The notes under the pieces are model-generated. The model searched no databases and was not told the origin of the DNA. It saw only the letters and a list, made by a program, of their open reading frames with translations. The translations under genes and the position numbers were made by a program. 64,000 nucleotides of DNA from Phenylobacterium sp. (GTDB lineage: Bacteria > Pseudomonadota > Alphaproteobacteria > Caulobacterales > Caulobacteraceae). The stretch covers positions 1-64,000 of the forward strand of contig JADBYZ010000012.1 of assembly GCA_020402745.1 (NCBI GenBank), in the 5' to 3' direction. Positions 20,278 through 28,283 of this stretch are shown piece after piece. Each line of letters starts with the position of its first letter. The first letter of the stretch is position 1.

Positions 20278-21288
20278 TCACGCGATGCGGCGGAGGGCGG
20301 CGGCGATCTCGTCCACAGCCTCCGCCGAGGTCGCCCAGGAGCACATGAACCGCACCGATCCGTCCAGGAAGCGGTAGACGAACCAGCCCTCGGCCCGCAG
20401 GGCCTGCAGCCTGTCCTCATCCATGTGTACGAAGACCCCGTTGGCCTCCACCGGATGCGCCAGGGGGAAGGGGCAGGCAGCCGCCAGACGGGCCGCCATG
20501 GCGTTGGCGTGCGCCCCGCGCCGGGCCCAGGCGCCCTCCGCCAGCAGGCCGAGGAAGGGCGCCGCCAGGAAGCGTCCCTTGGAGGCCAGCTGCCCCGACT
20601 GCTTGAGCCGGCCGTCGAAGCGCCGGGCCAGGTCCCGGTCGAAGATCACGATGGCCTCGCAGGGCGGCATGCCTGACTTGGCGCCGCCCAGCACGAGAAG
20701 GTCCACCCCCATCGGGCCGAGGGTCCGGACGTCGAAGCCTGCGGCGGCGGCGTTGGCCAGCCGGGCGCCGTCCAGGTGGATTCCCAGGCCGGCGGATTTC
20801 GCCCGGGCGCAGAGGGCCGCCAGGGCCGGCCCCGGATAGACCGCCCCGTACTCGGTGGCCTGGGTCAGGGAGAGGGCTGCGGGGGGCTGGCGGTGCGAGA
20901 CCTCGGGCTCAGAGAGGGCCGCTTCAAGGCCCGCCGGGTCGATCCGGCCCGAGGCGCCGTCCAGTCCGGTCAGGCCGACGCCGTGACCGAACAGGCCCGG
21001 GGCGCCGGTCTCGTCGGTCAGGACATGGGCGTGGCGATGCGCCAGCACGGCCTCGAACGGGCGGGCCAGGGCGGCCAGGCAGATGGCGTTGGCCGCCGTG
21101 CCCGAGGCGACGAAGCGCACCTCGGCGTCGGCGTCCAGCAGGGCGCGGACGGCGTCCGCCGCCGCCGCTGTGACCGGGTCGGACCCGTAGCCGGGGGTGA
21201 AGCCTGCGTCATTGGCCCGGACCAGGGCCTCCATCGCCTCCGGCGCGGCGGGCGCCGTATTGTCCGAGGCGAAGTCGTAGCGCGCCAT
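20278..21288 (-). CDS. Threonine aldolase-family PLP enzyme
   Basis: The 336-residue protein belongs to the beta-eliminating lyase/threonine aldolase family (fold type I), which splits L-threonine to glycine and acetaldehyde or performs related retro-aldol reactions. Visible features are FASDNTAPAAPEAM at the N-terminus, FVASGTAANAICL (PLP phosphate binding), GIHLDGARLANAA with the Asp that contacts the PLP ring, and GGAKSGMPPCEA with the probable PLP lysine near residue 200. The start at 21288 lies 8 bases after the upstream epoxide hydrolase gene, so the two are likely co-transcribed. The link between the two reactions is unclear. Confidence 0.88.
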   Translation of the reverse strand: MARYDFASDNTAPAAPEAMEALVRANDAGFTPGYGSDPVTAAAADAVRALLDADAEVRFVASGTAANAICLAALARPFEAVLAHRHAHVLTDETGAPGLFGHGVGLTGLDGASGRIDPAGLEAALSEPEVSHRQPPAALSLTQATEYGAVYPGPALAALCARAKSAGLGIHLDGARLANAAAAGFDVRTLGPMGVDLLVLGGAKSGMPPCEAIVIFDRDLARRFDGRLKQSGQLASKGRFLAAPFLGLLAEGAWARRGAHANAMAARLAAACPFPLAHPVEANGVFVHMDEDRLQALRAEGWFVYRFLDGSVRFMCSWATSAEAVDEIAAALRRIA

Positions 21289-21296
21289 GTTTCGGC

Positions 21297-22442
21297 TCAG
21301 TCCGCCTCGCGGGCCCAGGCCCGGACGTCCTCGACATAGAGGCCCGGCTCCTCCATGGCGGCGAAGTGCCCGCCCCGGGGCATCTCGCTCCAGCGGACGA
21401 TGTTGTAGGCCCGCTCGGCCCAGCTGCGCGGCGGGGCGGAATAGAGGGGCTCTCCGGGGAAGTTGGCGAAGGCCGTGGGAGTCTCGCATCGCTCGCCGGG
21501 CTTGAAGGCGACCCCGCCCTCCTCAAGGAGGCCGCGATAGTACCAGGCGCCGGTCGTGAAGCTGCCGGTCATCACGTAGATCATGATGTTGGTCAGCAGC
21601 TGGTCGCGGGAATAGGCCTGGTCCAGGCTCTTCACCGACAGGTCGGACCAGTCGTGGAAGCGCTCGGCGATCCAGGCCGCCTGGCCCACGGGATTGCCCG
21701 CCGCCATCCAGGCGATGGACTGGGGCTTGGAGGCCTGCAGGCGGAAATAGGCGCCCATCAGCTCCATCATCTGGCCCTGGCGGGTGATCCAGGCGATTTC
21801 CGCCTCGGAGGTCGGCCCGCCGTGGGGCCTGAAGCCGATCATGTTCAGGTGGATGGCCCGGACGCTGTCGCCATGGTTGTGGCCCAGCCAGGAGGTGACC
21901 AGCCCGCCCCAGTCGCCGCCCTGGGCGAGGTAGGAGCTGTATCCCAGGACCTCGGTCATCAGCTGGTTGAACAGGGCCGCCGTGGCCTTCTGGCCGATGG
22001 GGCGCGTGGGCTTGGACGAGAAGCCGAAGCCGGGCAGGGAGGGGATGACCAGGTCGAAGGCGTCCGCCGGGTCGCCGCCGAACCGGCTGGGGAAGGCCAG
22101 CTTTTCGATGGCGCCCCAGAACTCGAAGTGCGAGCCGGGCCAGCCGTGGGTGATCAGCAGGGGCCGCTGGCCGCCCGCCTCGCCCACCACATGCAGGTAG
22201 TGCAGGTCAAAGTCCCCGACCCTGGCCGTGAACTGGGGAAACCGGTTCAGGTTGGCGACCGCGGCCTTCCAGTCGAAGCCGTCGGTCCAGTGGGCGCAGA
22301 GGGATTTCAGCCAGGCGCCGTCGCAGCCATAGGCCCAGCCGTCTTCCACCTCGGGAGCCACCGGCCAGGGATAGGCCCGGACCTGGGCGAGAACCGCCTC
22401 GACCTCGGCCTCGGTCCAGCGAACTTCAAAGGGCGTGGGCAT
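21297..22442 (-). CDS. Epoxide hydrolase, alpha/beta fold with EHN domain
   Basis: The 381-residue enzyme opens epoxides to diols. It has the N-terminal epoxide hydrolase domain (about residues 3-107), the oxyanion motif HGWPGSHFEF, the nucleophilic Asp in GGDWGGLVTSW near residue 174, a lid region with tyrosines, and the catalytic His in MPRGGHFAAMEEP. There is no signal peptide, so it is cytoplasmic; this differs from some exported bacterial homologues. It lies 55 bases downstream of the TetR gene and 8 bases before the threonine aldolase gene, suggesting one operon of regulator, hydrolase and aldolase. Confidence 0.92.
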   Translation of the reverse strand: MPTPFEVRWTEAEVEAVLAQVRAYPWPVAPEVEDGWAYGCDGAWLKSLCAHWTDGFDWKAAVANLNRFPQFTARVGDFDLHYLHVVGEAGGQRPLLITHGWPGSHFEFWGAIEKLAFPSRFGGDPADAFDLVIPSLPGFGFSSKPTRPIGQKATAALFNQLMTEVLGYSSYLAQGGDWGGLVTSWLGHNHGDSVRAIHLNMIGFRPHGGPTSEAEIAWITRQGQMMELMGAYFRLQASKPQSIAWMAAGNPVGQAAWIAERFHDWSDLSVKSLDQAYSRDQLLTNIMIYVMTGSFTTGAWYYRGLLEEGGVAFKPGERCETPTAFANFPGEPLYSAPPRSWAERAYNIVRWSEMPRGGHFAAMEEPGLYVEDVRAWAREAD

Positions 22443-22497
22443 GGCGTGTCTCCGGCGTCTTGAAGGGCGGCATCTCCACCGCCAGCCGGCGGCGAGG

Positions 22498-23091
22498 TCA
22501 AGGGGCTGCCTTGCCGATGGCGCCCAGGCAGACCAAACGGTTCAACCGCCGGCCCTCTTCCGGAGACATCTGGCCGATGAGGACCAGGCCGGCCAGGCCA
22601 TAGACCAGGGCCCAGAACATGTTCCCATAGTCCTTGGCGCTCCCTTTCAGGAGGCCGGCGTCCATGAGGCCTTGGACATGGCGGAACTGGCAGTCCCGGG
22701 CCCTCTCGGCTGCAGCGAAGAGCCCATCCGAAGGCGGCGTCTTCATGTCGCTCATGTTGAACATCAGGGCGTAGGCCCGGGAATGGTTCACGGCGAAATC
22801 CAGATAGGCCTGCCCGACCGCGATGGACCGCTCGTAAGGATCGCTTTCCGCCTCGAAGGCGGCCTCCAGGGCGTCAGCAAAGCGGTTGTAGGCGCTGGTC
22901 CGAACGGTATCGATGATCTCGTCCTTGTCGCGGAAGTAGCGATACGGCGTCATTGGACTGACCCCGAGGGACGCCGCCAGCTGCCGCATGGTCACCGCTT
23001 CTATGCCCTGCTCGGCGAACAGTTCCTCGGCGGCGGCGCAGAGCCGGGTACGGAAATCGGCGACGTCGGAGTCGGAAAGAACCCTGGGCAT
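22498..23091 (-). CDS. TetR/AcrR-family transcriptional regulator
   Basis: The 197-residue protein has an N-terminal TetR helix-turn-helix (LCAAAEELFAEQGIEAVTMRQLAASLGVSPMTPYRYFRDKDEI, best seen in ASLGVSPMTPYRYFRDKDE) and a C-terminal ligand-binding region. It lies between the epoxide hydrolase gene (downstream, same strand) and the divergent carotenoid oxygenase gene, with 99 bases of shared upstream DNA. It is well placed to repress both in the absence of a hydrophobic substrate. The ligand is unknown. Confidence 0.93.
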   Translation of the reverse strand: MPRVLSDSDVADFRTRLCAAAEELFAEQGIEAVTMRQLAASLGVSPMTPYRYFRDKDEIIDTVRTSAYNRFADALEAAFEAESDPYERSIAVGQAYLDFAVNHSRAYALMFNMSDMKTPPSDGLFAAAERARDCQFRHVQGLMDAGLLKGSAKDYGNMFWALVYGLAGLVLIGQMSPEEGRRLNRLVCLGAIGKAAP

Positions 23092-23190
23092 TCATCTATC
23101 CATCTTGCGGTTCCCCAGGACGACGCCCTTGCGCCCGCCTCCCGGAAGGTTCAACACTTTACATCGTAATCTGGCCGAGGCGCGACCCCG

Positions 23191-24579
23191 ATGAGCGAAA
23201 AGATCCGCAGCAACCCCTATCTGACCGGCAACTTCGCCCCGTTGCACTCAGAGGACGATTTTGACCTCGAGGTTGTGGGTGAGATTCCGGCGGGTCTGGA
23301 GGGCGCGCTCTATCGCACCGGCCCCAACCCGCAGTTCCAGCCCCTGGATCCGAACTACCACTGGTTCACCGGCGACGGCATGGTGCACGCCTTCCGGATC
23401 GGCGGCGGCAAGGTCGCCTACCGCAACCGCTATGTCCGCACCCCGAAATGGGAGCTGGAGCACCAGCATGGCCGCGCCCTGTTCGGCGGCTTCAACCCCA
23501 TGCTCAGCGATCCCCTGGCGGCGGGCCAGGACAGCGGCGTGGCCAACACCAACATCCTCTTCCACGCCGGGCGGCTGCTGGCCCTGGAGGAGGGCCACAT
23601 GCCCTTTGAGATCGACCGCGACACCCTGGAGCCCCGGGGCTACGCCAGCGAGTATGTCGGGCGGGTGACCGCACACCCCAAGCTCGATCCGAAGACCGGC
23701 GAGATGATCTGGTTCGGGTATGGCGTGGGACCCCAGCCCTTCTCCACCACCATGAGCTACGGGGTCACAGACGCCTCCGGCAAGGTTGTCCGCCGGACCG
23801 ACTTCGAGGCGCCCTACTCGGCCATGGTCCATGACTTCCTGGTGACCGAGAACTACGTGCTCTTCCCCGTCATGCCGCTGACCGGCAGCCTGGAGCGGGC
23901 CATGAAGGGCCTTCCCGGCTACGCCTGGGAGCCGGACAGGCCCTCCTATGTCGGCCTGATGAAGCGGGGAGAGGATCCCTCGCGCATCCGCTGGTTCACC
24001 ACCCAGCCGGGCTATGTCTTCCACCCGATGAACGCCTACGAGGCGGACGGAAGGATCGTGGCCGAGGTGTGCCTCTATGACGCCGCGCCCCTCTTCCCCC
24101 TCGCGGACGGCCGGCCCGGCTCGCGCAGCGGCGCCCGCCTGACCCGCTGGGAGTTCGACCTGACGGGGGCCACCGACCAGGTGAAGGAGACGGCGATCGA
24201 CGACCTGGACTCCGAGTTCCCGCGTCTCGATGAGCGGTTCGCAGGCCTCGCCTACCGGCACGGCTACTACGCCGCTGACACCACCGGGGCGAAGTCAGTC
24301 AAGATGAACGCCATCGCCCACATGGACCTGAAGACCGGAACCCGGAAGGTCTGCTCCTTCGAGCCCGGCGACCAGGTCTCGGAGCCCGTCTTCGTCCCGC
24401 GATCGGAAACCGCCGCCGAGGGTCAGGGCTGGCTGACCGCCGTGGTCTGGCGGGCCGCCGAGAATCGCTCCGACCTGATCATCCTCGACGCCTCGGATGT
24501 CGACCGCGGTCCTGTGGCGTTGGCCAAGGTCCCCCGCCGGGTGCCCTTCGGCTTCCACGGCAACTGGGTGAACGCCTAG
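23191..24579 (+). CDS. Carotenoid cleavage oxygenase family protein
   Basis: The 462-residue seven-bladed propeller enzyme uses non-haem iron held by four His to cleave alkene bonds in carotenoids, apocarotenoids or stilbenes (lignostilbene dioxygenases). The four probable ligands are in VTAHPKLD (near 160), MVHDFLVTENY (near 213), FHPMNAYE (near 277) and GFHGNWVNA at the very end (near 456). The N-terminal GALYRTGPNPQF and the GDGMVHAFRI block are also typical. It is divergent from the TetR gene. Whether the substrate is a carotenoid or a lignin-derived stilbene cannot be decided by eye. Confidence 0.93.
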   Translation: MSEKIRSNPYLTGNFAPLHSEDDFDLEVVGEIPAGLEGALYRTGPNPQFQPLDPNYHWFTGDGMVHAFRIGGGKVAYRNRYVRTPKWELEHQHGRALFGGFNPMLSDPLAAGQDSGVANTNILFHAGRLLALEEGHMPFEIDRDTLEPRGYASEYVGRVTAHPKLDPKTGEMIWFGYGVGPQPFSTTMSYGVTDASGKVVRRTDFEAPYSAMVHDFLVTENYVLFPVMPLTGSLERAMKGLPGYAWEPDRPSYVGLMKRGEDPSRIRWFTTQPGYVFHPMNAYEADGRIVAEVCLYDAAPLFPLADGRPGSRSGARLTRWEFDLTGATDQVKETAIDDLDSEFPRLDERFAGLAYRHGYYAADTTGAKSVKMNAIAHMDLKTGTRKVCSFEPGDQVSEPVFVPRSETAAEGQGWLTAVVWRAAENRSDLIILDASDVDRGPVALAKVPRRVPFGFHGNWVNA

Positions 24580-24580
24580 A

Positions 24581-24692
24581 GCCTGTTCCTTTCAGACGGA
24601 CCGTCTGAAGGGACAAAACAGGCCCTTACTTCAATACGTGAGATCATGTTTGGCTCCGATAACCGGTTCCCACTTATCGGAACATGATCTAG
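24581..24692. repeat. Two-hairpin palindromic intergenic element
   Basis: Two nested inverted repeats lie back to back. The first has outer arms GCCTGTT (24581-24587) and AACAGGC (24617-24623) enclosing TTCAGACGG-A-CCGTCTGAA (24591-24609), a perfect 9-bp palindrome. The second has outer arms AGATCATGT (24641-24649) and ACATGATCT (24682-24690) enclosing TCCGATAA and TTATCGGA. The core ACCGGTTCCCACTTATCGG resembles abundant palindromic repeats I remember from alphaproteobacterial intergenic regions. Such elements can act as mRNA-stabilising or terminating hairpins after the carotenoid oxygenase gene. Repetition in this genome could not be tested. Confidence 0.7.
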
Positions 24693-24766
24693 GGCCTCCG
24701 CCTTCGTCCAACCGACACAGTTCCGGGTCAGACTGGGATCTTCGCCTATTCCGGCCCGGAGCGCCC

Positions 24767-26428
24767 ATGTCTGATCATCCCCTGAACCGCCGTGACGCCC
24801 TGGCGGGCCTCTCCGCCTCCGCCCTCGCCCTGGCGAACCTGACGCCGGCAGACGCCCAGGCGGCGCCGTCGGGGGCCTTCCGGCACGGCGTGGCCAGCGG
24901 CGATCCGGATGCGACGAGCGTCGTGCTGTGGACCCGCGTCACGACGACGGCCCCGGTTGAAGTTGAGTGGGAGCTGGCCCACGACGCCGCCTTCGCCCGG
25001 CCGGTGCAGGGGGGCAGGCTGACCGTCGGCCCCGAGCGGGATTTCACCGTCAAGGTCCTGGCCTCGGGTCTGACCCCCGGCGGACGCTACCACTACCGTT
25101 TCCGGGCCCTGGGCGAGACCTCCCCCGCAGGGCGGACCCTGACCCTGCCGACGGGCCGGCTCGACCGGCTGGGCCTGGCCCTCGTGTCCTGCTCCAACTT
25201 CACCTTCGGCTTCTTCAACGCCTATGCCGCCATCGCGCGGGATGCGGCGGTGGACCTGGTCCTGCACACCGGCGACTACATCTACGAGTATGCGGCGGAC
25301 GGGTGGGGCGGCGAGACCGCGCGCCGGCTCGGCCGGGTCCACGAGCCCTCGAATGAGATCGTCAGCCTTTCGGACTACCGGATCCGTCACGCCCAGTACA
25401 AGTCCGACGCCGGCTCCCGCGCCATGCTCGCCGCCAAGCCGCTCCTGTGCTGCTGGGATGATCACGAGAGCGCCAACAATCCCTGGACGGACGGGGCCGA
25501 GAATCACCAGCCGGCGACCGAGGGCGACTGGGCCGCCCGGAGGGACGCCGCCCTCCAGGCCTACTACGAGTGGATGCCGATCCGCGATCCTGCGCCCGGG
25601 CGGACCCGCGCCCAGTTCTGGCGGACCTACGTCTTCGGCGACCTGGCCACCCTGAACACTCTGGAGACGCGACACACCGCCCGGGCCCTGCAGGTGGACT
25701 ATGCCGACTGGCGCGACAAGGTGAGCAGCCGGCAGGACGCCGAGGCCCTCGAGCGCGAAACGATCGGCGCCCCGGGCCGGCGGCTGATCGGGCCGGAGCA
25801 GGAGGCGGACCTTGAGGCCGCCTGGCGCGCCTCGGTGGCCGCGGGCCAGCCCTGGCGGCTGATCGGCAATCCCATGCCCATCGCCCGGACCCGCGTGCCG
25901 GATGTCGCCGCCCTGGGACTGGTCCCGGACCTGTCGAACCCGGCCGCCGCCGTCCTGGCCTGGAAGGGGCGGTGGAACCTGCCCTTCTATCCGGACACCT
26001 GGGATGGCTACGACTGGGCTCGCGAGCGCTTCTACGCCGCGGCCCGGGACGCCGGCGCCACGGACCTGGTCTTCCTGACCGGGGACAGCCACAGCTTCTG
26101 GGCCAACCGGCTGGCGGACGCGGAAGGAAGGCCCGCCGGGGTGGAGATCGGGACGGCGGGGGTCACCTCGCCGGGCGATTTTGTGGAAAGCGGGTTCGAC
26201 AAGGCCCTGGCGCGTCGGCTGGACCAGGCCTTCACCGACCACAATCCCGAGGTCCTGTGGACCGATAATCTGCACCAGGGCTATGCCCGGCTGGAGCTGA
26301 CCCGGACCCAGGGGCTCGTCACCTTCCTGTCGACGCCGGATCTGGAGAGACCCGGAAACCGGGCCGAGGTGCTGAACCGCTGGCGAGTGGCTCGAGGGCC
26401 GTCGGGCCAGACGATGTCCGAAATCTGA
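24767..26428 (+). CDS. phoD: PhoD-type alkaline phosphatase/phosphodiesterase, Tat-exported
   Basis: The 553-residue protein begins MSDHPLNRRDALAGLSA, a Tat signal with the twin Arg, followed by a hydrophobic stretch and an Ala-x-Ala site. The PhoD domains follow: an Fn3-like N-domain (GVASGDPDATSVVLWTRV) and the metallophosphatase part with VSCSNFTFG, LVLHTGDYIYEY, CCWDDHESANN and FLTGDSHSFWAN, which supply the Fe/Ca ligands. PhoD cleaves phosphomonoesters and diesters in the periplasm, including teichoic acid or phospholipid material. The ATG at 24767 was chosen because the earlier in-frame start at 24638 lies inside the palindromic element and gives no signal peptide. No Pho box could be identified with certainty. 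Confidence 0.93.
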   Translation: MSDHPLNRRDALAGLSASALALANLTPADAQAAPSGAFRHGVASGDPDATSVVLWTRVTTTAPVEVEWELAHDAAFARPVQGGRLTVGPERDFTVKVLASGLTPGGRYHYRFRALGETSPAGRTLTLPTGRLDRLGLALVSCSNFTFGFFNAYAAIARDAAVDLVLHTGDYIYEYAADGWGGETARRLGRVHEPSNEIVSLSDYRIRHAQYKSDAGSRAMLAAKPLLCCWDDHESANNPWTDGAENHQPATEGDWAARRDAALQAYYEWMPIRDPAPGRTRAQFWRTYVFGDLATLNTLETRHTARALQVDYADWRDKVSSRQDAEALERETIGAPGRRLIGPEQEADLEAAWRASVAAGQPWRLIGNPMPIARTRVPDVAALGLVPDLSNPAAAVLAWKGRWNLPFYPDTWDGYDWARERFYAAARDAGATDLVFLTGDSHSFWANRLADAEGRPAGVEIGTAGVTSPGDFVESGFDKALARRLDQAFTDHNPEVLWTDNLHQGYARLELTRTQGLVTFLSTPDLERPGNRAEVLNRWRVARGPSGQTMSEI

Positions 26429-26563
26429 AAACGGTTGGGATATTGACCTTTCGTAGAGGCATGGGACGTTAGACCACGCCCGGATCCTGGAGGTTCGCCC
26501 CTGTTGGGGCGATAGGGGCTTAGCGCCCGGAAGTGCGAACGGTTTGCAGGCAGGGTAGAGATA

Positions 26564-28270
26564 ATGCACCGGATCTGGATCGCGCTGCTTTTCATGGTCA
26601 CGCTCTCCGCATGCGGCGGGGGCGGAGGCGGGGGCGGAGGTGGCGGCTCGACCGGGCCCGGACCACCGCAAATCCCCCCGCCGACCGAGGCGGAGGCCGG
26701 GCGCCTTCTCGCCCAGGCCACCTTCGGGGCGACCGACGCCGATATCGAGCAGGTCCGCAACTCTGGCATCGAGCCTTGGATCCGCAGTCAGATCAGCGCG
26801 CCGGCCTCAACCCCGACCCACCGGGCCTTCCTGGAGGCCCGCCTGGAGGAACTGAGGCAGACCACGCCGACGGCCCAGCTCTCTCCCGACGTCTTCTACG
26901 ACTCCTGGTGGCGTACGGCTGTGAACAGCCCCGATCAGCTCCGGCAGAGGGTCGCCTTCGCCTACTCCCAGATCTTCGTCATCTCTGTAGGCTCCGATGT
27001 CATCGATCCCCGTGGCGCGGGATCCTACTACGACATGCTGACGGCCAATGCCTTCGGCAACTACCGTGACCTGCTTCAGGCCGTGACCCTGCATCCCATG
27101 ATGGGGCGATATCTGACCTACCTGGCCAATCAGAAGGAAGACGCCGCCGGGACCCGCACGCCGGACGAGAACTACGCCCGGGAAGTCATGCAGCTCATGA
27201 CGATCGGCCTGTTCCAGCTGAACACCGATGGCACCCCCAAACTCGACCTGAATGGCAGGCCCATCCCGGCCTATACCCAGGCGGACATTTCCGGCCTCGC
27301 CCGGGTCTTCACCGGCTGGTCCTGGTACAGCCCGACCCCGACCAACACCACCTTCTTCGGCGGTGCGCGGGATCCGGACGCAGTGATCCGACCGATGATC
27401 CTCTACTCCCAGTATCACTCGACCTCGCAGAAGAGCTTCCTGGGGGTGACCATTCCCGCCTCGACGACGGTTGACGGGCCCGGCGACCTGAAAATCGCCC
27501 TCGACACCCTCTTCAACCACCCCAATACGGGGCCGTTCGTCTCGCGGCAGCTGATCCAGAGGCTGGTGACCAGCAATCCTTCGCCCGCCTATGTCCAGCG
27601 TGTGGCGGGCGTCTTCAACAACAATGGGGCGGGCGTGCGCGGCGACATGGCGGCCGTCATCACCGCCATCCTCATGGACCCGGAGGCGCGGTCGGCCTCG
27701 GTGGCCTCGGACCCGGCCTATGGCAAGCTGCGCGAGCCGGTCCTTCGCATGACCCACATGCTCCGGGCCTTCAACAGCACCTCGACGAGCGGCAAGTGGC
27801 AGATCCGGTCGACCAGCGCCAACACCTCGCTGGGGCAATCTCCCCTCAACGCCTCCTCGGTCTTCAACTTCTGGCGGCCGGGTTATGTCCCGCCGGCGAC
27901 GACGGCGCTCGGAGGACGAGGTCTGGCCGCCCCCGAATTCCAGATCGTCAACGAGGTCACGAATGCGGGGTACGTGAACACCATCAGCCAGGTGGTGAAC
28001 TCCGGCCTCGGAGTGAGCAATGACGTTCGCCTGTCGACCTCCAACGAGATCCTGCTCGCCGAGAAGCCCGACCAGCTTGCGGATCGTCTCAACCGCCTGC
28101 TGCTGTCCGGGCAGATGAGTGCAGCGCTGCGCAAGCGCGTCATCGACTCCGTGAGTTCGTACGCCGTCTCGTCGACCGACGCGAACCAGGCGGCCCAGGC
28201 CCGGACCAACCGGGTCAAGGCCGCGCTCCTGATCGTCATGACCTCGCCCGAATACCTGGTCCAGAAATGA
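26564..28270 (+). CDS. DUF1800 lipoprotein with polyglycine linker
   Basis: The 568-residue protein starts MHRIWIALLFMVTLSACGG; the lipobox LSAC makes it a probable lipoprotein. A run of eleven Gly (residues 18-28) and a Gly/Pro linker precede the DUF1800 domain, seen from EAGRLLAQATFGAT onward through RVAFAYSQIFV, ENYAREVMQLMTIGLFQLN (described in two parts), and ARVFTGWSW. DUF1800 proteins are widespread in bacteria and lack a settled function. They regularly occur directly before DUF1501 genes, as here, with 13 bases between. The gene follows phoD after 135 bases and may be part of the same transcript. Confidence 0.9.
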   Translation: MHRIWIALLFMVTLSACGGGGGGGGGGGSTGPGPPQIPPPTEAEAGRLLAQATFGATDADIEQVRNSGIEPWIRSQISAPASTPTHRAFLEARLEELRQTTPTAQLSPDVFYDSWWRTAVNSPDQLRQRVAFAYSQIFVISVGSDVIDPRGAGSYYDMLTANAFGNYRDLLQAVTLHPMMGRYLTYLANQKEDAAGTRTPDENYAREVMQLMTIGLFQLNTDGTPKLDLNGRPIPAYTQADISGLARVFTGWSWYSPTPTNTTFFGGARDPDAVIRPMILYSQYHSTSQKSFLGVTIPASTTVDGPGDLKIALDTLFNHPNTGPFVSRQLIQRLVTSNPSPAYVQRVAGVFNNNGAGVRGDMAAVITAILMDPEARSASVASDPAYGKLREPVLRMTHMLRAFNSTSTSGKWQIRSTSANTSLGQSPLNASSVFNFWRPGYVPPATTALGGRGLAAPEFQIVNEVTNAGYVNTISQVVNSGLGVSNDVRLSTSNEILLAEKPDQLADRLNRLLLSGQMSAALRKRVIDSVSSYAVSSTDANQAAQARTNRVKAALLIVMTSPEYLVQK

Positions 28271-28283
28271 GGAGCCCCGTCTG

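Noticed and set aside
26610-26660. Possible frameshift or assembly error at the polyglycine run of the DUF1800 protein
   Set aside because: The frame continues correctly into the DUF1800 domain, and low-complexity Gly linkers after a lipobox are common.
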